Part shown: one piece after another, positions 50,984 through 64,000 of the stretch
Layout of the letters: each line of letters opens with the position of its first letter
Position numbering within the stretch: the first letter of the stretch is position 1
Source: Rhipicephalus microplus
Lineage: Eukaryota > Arthropoda > Arachnida > Ixodida > Ixodidae
Length of the DNA stretch: 64,000 bases
Direction of reading: 5' to 3'
Assembly (NCBI RefSeq): GCF_043290135.1
Contig: NC_134702.1
Coordinates: 83,859,817-83,923,816, forward strand
Program-made: the position numbers and the translations under genes
Notes under the pieces: model-generated
What the model was told of the DNA's origin: nothing
Seen by the model: the letters and a program-made list of their open reading frames with translations, nothing else
The model's database searches: none

Positions 50984-52187
50984 AACTCAAACCACTTAGT
51001 ACATAAGGTACCCAACCCTTGACCTGCAAAGTGTACAGAAACTAAATCCAGAACATCTCAAGCACGTAGGGTATAGAACCCTTGTCCTTGCTCCAAACAT
51101 CTTAAGTTCATACCTCTTAAGTTTGTGGGTTGGTTTCAGAAGTGCTTTTTGTTGATGATCATTAAAATAAATGACAAAGCTAAGACACATAACTTGAGTA
51201 CAGTAGTTGCTATACTGAACCTAAACGGAACTGGAAAGGTGCTCTGAAAAGTAGACCGGCTGGCAGAGATGGAAGAATTTTTTCTCATGCAAGGTCGGTG
51301 CTACTGAGCATAGTTGCTAATGACCTGGTTAAGCAGTCTACATTGCATGCATGGTGCACTTCAATATGAAGTATAGGTATAATTGACATCGAAGTTGCAA
51401 AGAGTTGCTCACTTGTTGCAATCTGTTTAGCCAACATTGTACAGGCTTTCACACTAGAGGTCTCCTCGATTTGACCGCACTTTCTGAACATAGTTCATGA
51501 AAGTGTCATGCCAGTGCCGCGCCAGTTCTTCTAGCGTTAGTGCAGCATCACACTAGCGGCTTCGGTGTAGCGATCAAATTTAGGGCAATAGTGCAGCCAC
51601 ACCGTATAGCTTGCGCTACCTGCACGAGACGAGACGACTCGTGGGGAAGCTAGTGTTGAAGCGCCGATAAACTCGTGCAGCAAGACATCAAATTATTGAG
51701 GGCAGAAGTGCAGCACTTTTGCACTAGTGCAGAAAGTGCAGCCAAATCTAGGAGACCTTTAAATGCCGATTTAGAGTCATTCATGCCAATCAAATGCACC
51801 TCTTTATATTGGCCTATACCAACATACATTTAACTGTGCCTCTTGTGCAACATTTGCTTAATCCTCACTTTTATTCGTACAAGTTTTGCGAATAAAATGC
51901 ATTCACGACTCCTAGAACTCTTTGATTTGGCACATTTCAGGAATTTAACTGCTGGCTTTCCTTATAAGCAACATTTAGTGAGATTAATACTGTATTCCTG
52001 GTCACCGTTGTTCTTTTGACTCCGGACAATGCATAACTTGCACTCACCTTCTACGATATTTTAAGGCAATAGCGTTAAAGAGCTCGTTTTGTAGGAATTC
52101 CGGAATTGGTGTCAGTGTCGTTGGTTGTGAGCGAAAAGTTATGTTTGTGTAACCGAAAAATCGAGAGATGCAAATAAAAAAATTATA

Positions 52188-52265
52188 AAAAATTTTGGGT
52201 CTGAGTGGGCATCGAACATAGGTCGTTTGTGTTGCAAGCGATGTTCTACCACACAGCCACGCCTC
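52188..52265 (-). repeat. tRNA-like SINE head fragment
   Basis: On the minus strand: GCGTGGCTGTGTGGTAGAAC, CATCGCTTGCAACAC, then ATGTTCGATGCCCACT. Same layout as the fragment at 10775-10850. Confidence 0.5.
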
Positions 52266-52621
52266 TGCTAGTGAATACAGTAAAAATAATTTCCTCTGGT
52301 TAAAAATGCAGTAAAGGTAACTTTCGTGCTTTACAAACACATTCGTTTTGTATACACGCTTGACAATGCAACATGTAATATTGCCATAATAATGCGTGGT
52401 ACAAGCGCACATTACCATTGGGCGTGGGAACATGGGATTATCATAATGAAGAAGAAGATTATGTTAAGAAGAAGACGAGTGCTAACTTCCAACTGAGTTT
52501 ATTGTGCAGAGCACAAAAACATATAAAGGAGACAATAAACCATGTGACAAAAAAGAGTAATGCAAGTGTGAGAGAAGAAGAAAAGCCGAGGAAGAACTCT
52601 AAGGAAACGATACAGAAAACA

Positions 52622-52840
52622 AAAAAACTATATAACTAGTTGCGCACCCTGATACTTTAGAGGAACATTAATTCTTTCTCAAAATGAGACACGGAAGGCT
52701 TGCTAATGCACGAAACCTCTTTGCGTGCTATCTAACTCGGGCGCGGTTTCATGCATTAGCAAGCCTTCCGTGCCTCTGTCAGAGAATAAATTAAGGTTTC
52801 TTGAAAGCATTGGCACGTGCAACTAGTTATATAGTTTTTA
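52622..52840. repeat. Long fold-back element
   Basis: About 105-nt arms. The outer parts are AAACTATATAACTAGTTGC and its inverse, and the inner parts ACGGAAGGCTTGCTAATGCA and its inverse. A short spacer near 52728-52740 separates the arms. Confidence 0.8.
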
Positions 52841-53747
52841 AGAACTTCTTGCTATGCGAGTTGGTGCATGTCAATGGTATGTAACATTGTACATACAATC
52901 GGACAAACGCGGGAAGGAAGGAAGCATAAACAGAAAGAGGGCAAACTATCAATTGGCTTTCTTTGGTCGCTGTAAAAAAATGCACATTTATCACACATCC
53001 CAAAAAATTTTTTGAAAGAAGGTTGAAAGAAAGGAGGAGGGAGCACACAGCAAGAATAGATTGTTGACGCATTGCAGGAGTTCGTCTCGTCAAAGGTTCC
53101 AAGAGGTTTAGTTGAAATCATTCTTTGGTAGAGTTTACGACTTTCAATTCAACTATCGAATTCGTCCCGTTGCATCTTTCTTTCATTTATCATAAATAGA
53201 TTAATCTTAGCCTGTTATTAAAAGAGTAATTCATGAAACTATCCGGTTCTTGGCCAATTCCCCAGCGTGGATGTGAGCCACATCGTCAAGAATCTTGACC
53301 TCACATCAAGAAAGCTGTACGGACAGACAGACAGGCTAGCAGATGGACCGAAGGACTTACGGACACACTGATGGGACACACTGATGGTCGCGCAGCCGGG
53401 CTGACAGACGCTTCACCCCACTCGTCATCATTCACTCCGTCGATATGCGATGATTTTTTTCCCTTACTCTTGCATTGCTCTTTGTCACATAATATACTGT
53501 CTTCTTTATATGTTTTCACGCTCTGCACAATAAACGCGGTTGGAAAGTAGCACTCGTCTTCTTGTCCGTTTGTCGTTCTGATCTCACGCTATACCAATCG
53601 TCATGTCATACCAACTAGCCCAAACCGCCATGCTTTTTAGTTACATGATTTCTGAGTCAGGGCTACAAGACTACTTGCCAAGCAAGTAATTGGTTAAAAG
53701 GCTTAAATGTGGTGCCATAACAAGACCCAATGACACTGACAGCATAA

Positions 53748-53753
53748 TTTATT
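53748..53753 (-). terminator. Phosphoglycerate mutase polyadenylation signal
   Basis: AATAAA on the minus strand about 125 nt after the stop codon. It is well placed for a short 3' UTR. Confidence 0.6.
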
Positions 53754-53877
53754 GACATTTAGGGGCAGATAAATATTTGGGCAAGGTTAAACCTAACAGT
53801 GCCTCAAGGGTGTCTGGCCAGGAACAGAGTATGACTTCTACAGCACCGGGAAAGTGGGTGACTCTTGAGTTTTGCCT

Positions 53878-55413
53878 CTAGTGAGCAAGTAGAGACTTTC
53901 CAGTCATCTCGGGTGGTTGAGGAATCTTCAACAGGTCCAGAACTGTGGGAGCGACGTCACAGAGAGCGGGGGTATGCTCGGGTTTGCAGAACTTGTAACC
54001 ACCTCCATTAATGCAGAAGGGCACTTTGTTTGTGGTGTGCTTGGTGACAGGCTTGTTGTCGGCAGTCATCATCATTTCGGCATTTCCGTGGTCTGCAGTG
54101 ACAAGCAGCACATAATTATTCATGGCACAGGCTTCCATGATGCGGCCAATTCCCACATCGGTGGCTGCCACAGCCTTTAACGCTGCCTCATAGACTCCAG
54201 TGTGGCCGACCATGTCAGGGGGAGCAAAGTTGCACATGACAAACGGGTACTTTTTTTCATTAATGACTGCCACCATCTTGTTGGCCACTCCCTCGCTGCT
54301 CATTTCAGGCTTCAAGTCGTAAGTGGCCACTTTGGGCGATGGTACCAAGCAGCGGTCCTCCCCAGGGAAGGCCTTCTCCTGGCCTCCGTTGAAGAAGAAG
54401 GTAACGTGGGCATACTTCTCAGTCTCGGCGCAGTGGAACTGGGTCTTCCCCTTGGTACCAAGCCATTCTGCGAGGACGTTCTTGGGTACGACTGGGGGGT
54501 AAAGAGCTGTAAACGGGAACTCCTTCTTGTACACGGTCATCGTGTACACCTTCAGATCCTTGGGGATAACGCTGGTCTCAAAGAGGGGCTTGATTCCCAG
54601 CGCTTCGGTGAGCTGGCGGGCTCGGTCGGCACGAAAGTTGCAGAAAAGCAGGGTGTCGCCGTCTTTGATACGACCATTCGGGTCGACGATGATGGGCTTG
54701 AAGAACTCGTCGGTCTGCCTCTTGTCGCCGGGGGCGCCGTAGAGGCCCTGGATGTGTTTGATGAGCTCGCCGGATTCCACTTTGTCGCCAATGCCCTGTA
54801 CGAGGCCCTCGTAGGCGATCTTCACGCGCTCCTCCCTCTTGTCTCGGTCCATGGCGTAGTAGCGGCCGATCACAGTGGCCAGAGAGCCGTACTTGATCTG
54901 AGCGCACTTGTCCAACACCTGCTGGGCGTACTTGATAGCACTCGTGGGGCTTGTGTCCCTGCCGTCGCCGAAGAACTGGATGAAGGTGTGAGGCACACCG
55001 TGCTTCTTGGTGCCGTCTAGTAGGGCAAAGATGTGCTTGATGTGCGCGTGAACTCCACCGTCGCTGCAGAGACCGAGAAGATGAAGGCGGCCGTTTTTGG
55101 ATTTGGCGCGGTCGCAGGCCTCCACAAAATTCTTGTTTTCCTGGATGGCTCCGCTATCCATGTCTTGGTCGATCCGAACGATCTCTTGCAAAATGACCCG
55201 TCCGGCGCCGATGTTGAGATGGCCCACTTCACTATTGCCCATCAGACCGGCGGGCAAGCCGACCGCAAGGCCGGAAGCTTCCAATGGGATGAATTGACCT
55301 TCATTTTTACTGAGGGCGTCCATCACGGGCGTATAACCGTTGAGAATGGCATTACCGTGAGCTTCATCCGAAAGTCCCCAGCCGTCTATGACGATCAAGC
55401 ACACGTTAGTCAT
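53878..55413 (-). CDS. 2,3-bisphosphoglycerate-independent phosphoglycerate mutase
   Basis: Interconverts 3- and 2-phosphoglycerate in glycolysis and gluconeogenesis, presumably in the cytosol, as a metal-dependent alkaline-phosphatase-like enzyme. From the ATG at 55413 the protein is 511 aa, the usual family length. Visible motifs are VIDGWG with metal Asp10, LMGNSEVGHLNIGAGR with nucleophile Ser61, FFGDGRDT (150-153), VIGRYYAMDRDKR (181-193), FRADRAR (260-266), TEKYAHVTFFFNGG (331-344), PPDMVGHTG (398-406) and VTADHGNAE (438-446). No key residue is missing and there is no intron. The open frame runs 90 codons further upstream, but it has no ATG there (it opens at a GTG), so Met91 of that frame, with A at -3, is the likely start. 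Vertebrates and, to my knowledge, most insects use the unrelated cofactor-dependent enzyme; nematodes, plants, fungi and many bacteria use this type. Head-to-head with PIGA and tail-to-tail with SPT6. Confidence 0.97.
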   Translation of the reverse strand: MTNVCLIVIDGWGLSDEAHGNAILNGYTPVMDALSKNEGQFIPLEASGLAVGLPAGLMGNSEVGHLNIGAGRVILQEIVRIDQDMDSGAIQENKNFVEACDRAKSKNGRLHLLGLCSDGGVHAHIKHIFALLDGTKKHGVPHTFIQFFGDGRDTSPTSAIKYAQQVLDKCAQIKYGSLATVIGRYYAMDRDKREERVKIAYEGLVQGIGDKVESGELIKHIQGLYGAPGDKRQTDEFFKPIIVDPNGRIKDGDTLLFCNFRADRARQLTEALGIKPLFETSVIPKDLKVYTMTVYKKEFPFTALYPPVVPKNVLAEWLGTKGKTQFHCAETEKYAHVTFFFNGGQEKAFPGEDRCLVPSPKVATYDLKPEMSSEGVANKMVAVINEKKYPFVMCNFAPPDMVGHTGVYEAALKAVAATDVGIGRIMEACAMNNYVLLVTADHGNAEMMMTADNKPVTKHTTNKVPFCINGGGYKFCKPEHTPALCDVAPTVLDLLKIPQPPEMTGKSLLAH

Positions 55414-56028
55414 ATTGCGCAGGGGCGGACGACCGACGAGTCCCGGACTGAAGCCCTTGTTAGCGAAAATCAACCGACCCCAGCTGAGGGCACTGTTCGT
55501 ACCCTTGAACACCCTTGACACCGCGACCCGCGCCAGAGATAGACGACGCACCGAACGCCGGAACCACAGTTGTTCCAAGCGCGGCTTGCAATGATAAACA
55601 TTTTCCTGTTTTGACACCACCTTGGGTGGGGCGCCACAATACAGTTTGAAAGACGAGTAACGTCGTCTACCGCTTTGGTGCACTTGCTACCATGGTTGCT
55701 ACCACTAGGCGAAGAAGTGCGTTCATTTGTCTACACAAGGACAAGTTTTTCTACATTTGTTTGGTCACGTGACGCAGCGTGCAATCGTGTGGGTTGCGTG
55801 CAGGTTGAGTAGGTGTTCAGTGGCTGCGTGTTTCATTGCGGTTCGTGAACCGTGATCGTGGTCACGTCGCTCACGTCCAGTTGCCTGCTCCAAATAGCAA
55901 TGCAAGTGTTGCAAGCGATGTGATGGACCAACCTGTTCGTTTTACCATCAATTACTATTGCGCTTCATTTGCGGCGATGAGTCTGCGGTGCATTCTGTGA
56001 CCTGGAAGTAACTCATCTTGTCGCGAAC
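55414..56028. promoter_or_regulatory. Divergent promoter region between phosphoglycerate mutase and PIGA
   Basis: The two start codons point away from each other across 615 bp. The stretch must hold both 5' UTRs and probably a shared promoter. The part next to the mutase (55414-55683) is open in the mutase frame without an ATG. I see no clear TATA box. Inferred from gene layout only. Confidence 0.45.
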
Positions 56029-60797
<4,769 letters not shown>

Positions 60798-61334
60798 GTG
60801 AGTGTGCAGCCAGTGAGACGACCAGGGCTGCTCATTTGTAGTGTCGCAACACTCCCGGTTTGCTTTGGCTGTTCTCTCTTCACGTTTCATTACAGTTTTT
60901 ACTCGTCTTGGCGTGGTGTCACATGGCCACTTCCAATAGTGGTTGAGCCCACTCTGTATCGAATTTCTTGACTGTAATCGGCTCCCCTATGCAGCTTATG
61001 CAAACTAAGTATCTGCGACCGAAAAAATTCAATTTCACTTATGCTCAATCAGTATCCCAAGTGTGCCTCGTGGCAACGGTAACAAAATGGTTAGCTGGGC
61101 AAATTGGTCGAAGTTCATTTTTGGTAAAACATCATGTAACTAAATGAAGGAGTCATGCATCTAGTTACCTGCTGTTTCATAAAAAATGAATGGTAACAAA
61201 TCTTTAAAAAAAAAAAATTGGCAGATCCCACATACAGTGGAAATCGATGATATGCGAAGCCCGAAAGAAAAATGTTAATATGTCACCTTAAAATCAGCAC
61301 AACGTTACGAGGTGGAGGTAAATGATGCCGTACA

Positions 61335-62700
61335 TGATTTCTGTGTTATGATTATCATGTTTGGATGTGTTGTTTACCTTCTTCATCTATTCATGTCACG
61401 TGATATCAAATTTAGTTAATGTGCAGCTAGCAAAACGGCCGCTAGCATGCTATGAGCGTGGTATGTTGTCATGTTCCTTCATGACACGCGTGTCAGGATT
61501 ATCATGTTTGCACCAGTCATATGTTTCATCATCCATTGACGTCGCGTAACACTGAATTCGGTATATGTGGAGCTAGCAAAACGTCTGCGAGCGCATATTA
61601 AAGGACCCAATATACTACTATGTAGCGTCGGCGTGTGCGCACGCTGGGCATAGCGACGCTGCGTTAGCGAAACGCGAGCACTTATAGACGGACGCCAGAC
61701 ACGACCGGCTTCCATCGGCACGGCCTGACGGCAACTGACGTGAGATGCGACATGCTGCATTTCGCATCGATGCATTACCCAGACACTGCATTTCCCCCTT
61801 TTCGTGATAGAAGTACGCCGGACGCACTGAAACGCGCATGCGTCAAAGCCACGCAGCGCGGCGCACGCCTGCGAGTAAATGGCAGTACCGGTGCCTGGCG
61901 GGGCAACACCAGCGTGGCGCAACGAAATGAACGCCGGCAAGCACGCGCACGTCTAAATCTATTGGAGTCTTTACTATGGCATCTAGTCATGTTCTCACAT
62001 GACATGCATCTCATCATTATCATGCTTGCACCAGTCACATACCTTCGTCATTCTTTGGCGTAGCGTAATACCGAGTTTGGCACATGTGAAACTAGCGAAA
62101 CGGCCGCAAGCGCATCATGAGCTTAGCATGTAGTCATGTTGTTACATGACACGCATCTCATGTTTATCTTGTTTGTACCAGTATCACCCTTCGTCATCCA
62201 TTCACGTCCCGTAATACCAAATTTGGTATAAGTGAAGCGAGCTATATGGCAGCCAGCGCATCATGAGCGTGGCATGTAGTCATGTTGTTACATGACACGC
62301 ATCTCATGATTATCATGTTCGCACCAGTCACATACCTTTGTCATCCATTCACATACTGTAATACCAACTTTGGTATATGTGATGCTCGCGAAACGGCCGC
62401 GAGCGCATCGTGAGCGTGAAACGTAGTCATGGTGTTACATGACACGCATGTCATGATTTTCATGTTAGGGTCTGTTGCTTGTGTTCGCCATGCAATCATG
62501 TCATACCATACCAGTTTTGCAACATACCATGTGAATGAAACCACCACAAGAGCTGCAGGACCATGAAATGTAAATTATGACATTCATGACATACGTGTCA
62601 TGATTTTCATGGTATGACTAGCCAAATATGTTCTTCGTAGAGTCATGTTATGCCATACCAAGTTTGGTATCAATACTATTATCGAAACAACCAGGAGAGC
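61335..62700. repeat. Satellite-like array of about 146-bp units
   Basis: The phrase CATGACACGCATCTCATGAT, or a close variant, occurs near 61482, 61999, 62144, 62292 and 62437. Neighbouring copies are about 145-148 bp apart, except where a GC-rich segment interrupts the array (61599-61972). Units decay towards both edges. Confidence 0.8.
61599..61972. mobile_element. GC-rich insertion inside the satellite array
   Basis: Interrupts the roughly 146-bp periodicity and is much more GC-rich than its surroundings. Ends TTAAAGGACCCAATA and, inverted, AGTAAAGACTCCAATA form weak inverted repeats. Confidence 0.5.
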
Positions 62701-62719
62701 TAAAACTCGTAGGCGGCTA

Positions 62720-62738
62720 AATAGATAGATAGATAGAT
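62720..62738 (+). repeat. (GATA)4 microsatellite
   Basis: AATAGATAGATAGATAGATA at the right edge of the satellite array. Confidence 0.9.
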
Positions 62739-62954
62739 ACGCTCAAAGTCGCTGAAGTTTGCTAAAAAACGCTTCGCATTTAAAAGAAAAGTAGGCGGGG
62801 TAATAAAAGGGCCAAGATGTGAATATGAGAATTCCACCATTGCTTAATTACTAAGGTGGGTAAATATTCGAAATTACGAATATTTTTTAATATTGTTTTA
62901 TATTCGATTCAATTTACACGGGAATTTTTAGTATTCGAACTATCTGAACTCCCC

Positions 62955-63185
62955 AAAGTCTAACGCAGTCAATGTCAAATTAAAATTGACCCCCATATCT
63001 TCAAAATGCTTCACCTTATTACATTGTCGTATTGCGGCAAGGCTGCTTTTCAGGTTTTGCTACGGTTGCATTGTTTAACGTCCAATTAAAAGTGACCCCC
63101 CCTTCAGATTTTTAAATACTTCACATCACCACACTTTCAAATTGTGGCCAAGCTGCTTCTCAGGCTCCACAACAATCGAAAATGT
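62955..63185 (+). repeat. Two-unit tandem repeat of about 115 bp
   Basis: CAAATTAAAATTGACCCCCA is followed later by CCAATTAAAAGTGACCCCCC, and AAGGCTGCTTTTCAGG by CAAGCTGCTTCTCAGG. Upstream (62865-62940) is TTCGAAT-rich, like the ends at 7618 and 9541. Confidence 0.65.
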
Positions 63186-64000
63186 ATTGGCTTAAGAAAA
63201 TGTTGGTTCCAACATGGGAGAAGATAGATGTGGCAAAGGTGGGGGCTCAATTAGTGCTGTTTTAGATTCGAAAATTTTGCAGGAAGTCTGAAATATGAAG
63301 ACGCCAAGGATTTTTCGCGTCCAAATTTTCAGATGTTTTATACATTGACTATGAGGCTGGTTTGGAATTACGGACTCAAAGGGAGCACACCCTTGCCTGC
63401 CACATCAGGTGGACTTCCACAGAAGTTGAAAGATGCTGAGGAAATAGCATTTTTGCCTTTCACGTGTTAAGTGTTGTCCGCAACATTTTGGTTGCACTAC
63501 ATCATGTACTAGGTTCTTTTCAGGTGTGCTCTCTTGTGCTGCCGAGTTAACAGGTATAGCTGCACTAGTCCTGACTGTAGCTCTTTTTTGACAAGACCAA
63601 AACCTCATCAATGCACGAAACACTAGAGTGAACAGTCGACAGCACTCTTTCGTACCAGGTGGTCATTAGGGAGAGGGTAGTTTACATTCCTGTAAGTGTT
63701 CCCACAGGATCATTATAAGTGGTAAGCGCCTTTGTTATTTTACGGTTTATGCGACAGATGATGCTGAATACCTTCTTACAGCTTTCTTGCTTGTCAGCCT
63801 GCTAACATCACTGCTATGTACCCTTTCTCTTCCGTCTGTTCGTAGCCTGTCACAACTCAATGTGACTGCCTACATTGCATGAATCACCTCGACATGATGG
63901 GCTTTTTGTGTGGGTCACCCTCACAGACTTTCCGCACGTGCAGGCATGAAGTAGCTTTGGGGTATTGCTATGTTACAATTTCAGATTCCAAATTACCAAG

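Larger units (their letters stand above)
48243..53747. other. Intergenic region between SPT6 and phosphoglycerate mutase
   Basis: No coding region recognised on either strand. Contents I can name: a MITE (48368-49002), a Tigger-terminus-like piece (about 49198-49235), an ATCGATAG-rich stretch (49488-50115), a LINE 3' fragment (50190-50500), a SINE remnant (50770-50983), a tRNA-like fragment (52188-52265) and a fold-back (52622-52840). Confidence 0.6.
60798..64000. other. PIGA intron to right edge
   Basis: No further PIGA exon found; the next should encode GGEGPKR-like residues. It contains a satellite-like array, a (GATA)n run and a small tandem duplication. The last 600 bp show nothing I can name. 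Confidence 0.6.

Noticed and set aside
54202..55020. 272-codon open frame on the plus strand
   Set aside because: It lies exactly antisense to the phosphoglycerate mutase, whose minus-strand frame carries all family motifs. The plus-strand product matches nothing I know.
53878..55413. Bacterial contamination as the source of the mutase
   Set aside because: The contig carries on into spliced tick-type genes and a tick SINE on either side, and the gene has a eukaryotic poly-A signal.
55033..55518. 161-codon open frame on the plus strand
   Set aside because: Antisense shadow of the N-terminal half of the mutase.
61335..62700. CRISPR-like spaced repeats
   Set aside because: The units are about 146 bp and similar along their length, in an animal intron. 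This is a satellite, not repeat-spacer architecture.

Overview
The window looks like nuclear DNA from a hard tick (Ixodida, probably a metastriate genus such as Rhipicephalus, Dermacentor or Hyalomma). Three animal housekeeping genes have exons scattered among large, repeat-filled introns. A tRNA-derived SINE at 56916-57165 matches what I remember of the tick Ruka family. The AT-rich introns are full of TA-flanked Tigger/pogo elements.

Layout. Positions 3562-47838 (+) hold the last 24 coding exons (1,159 codons plus stop) of the transcription elongation factor and histone chaperone SPT6 (SUPT6H). The N-terminal part lies to the left of the window. All 24 exon junctions keep one open frame. 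Positions 47839-53877 are the tail-to-tail gap between SPT6 and the next gene, with a few old repeats. Positions 53878-55413 (-) encode a complete intronless cofactor-independent phosphoglycerate mutase (511 aa). About 0.6 kb further on, head-to-head with it, PIGA (+) starts at 56029 with a 26-nt first coding exon. Six PIGA exons (235 codons) are present up to 60797. The rest of PIGA lies to the right, and the window ends in an intron carrying a satellite-like array of about 146-bp units.

The genes are functionally unrelated: Pol II elongation, glycolysis and the first step of GPI-anchor synthesis. What ties the window together is transposon load. I can delimit many elements by their inverted termini: at least nine Tigger/pogo-type elements with TA targets, three deletion derivatives and one nearly intact member of pogo-like transposases, a nested transposon inside an older Tigger, two solo LTRs of one family with 4-bp target duplications, a family of short AAAGGGGCC-terminated MITEs, a large GGGGACA-terminated element family, SINEs, a LINE 3' end, and fold-back repeats.

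Most worth a second look: the intronless cofactor-independent PGM in an arthropod, the inverted-template insertion at 44502-44743, the nested transposons at 29320-32903, and the solo LTR pair. Everything here is read by eye. Family names for repeats come from termini and motifs, not from a database search.
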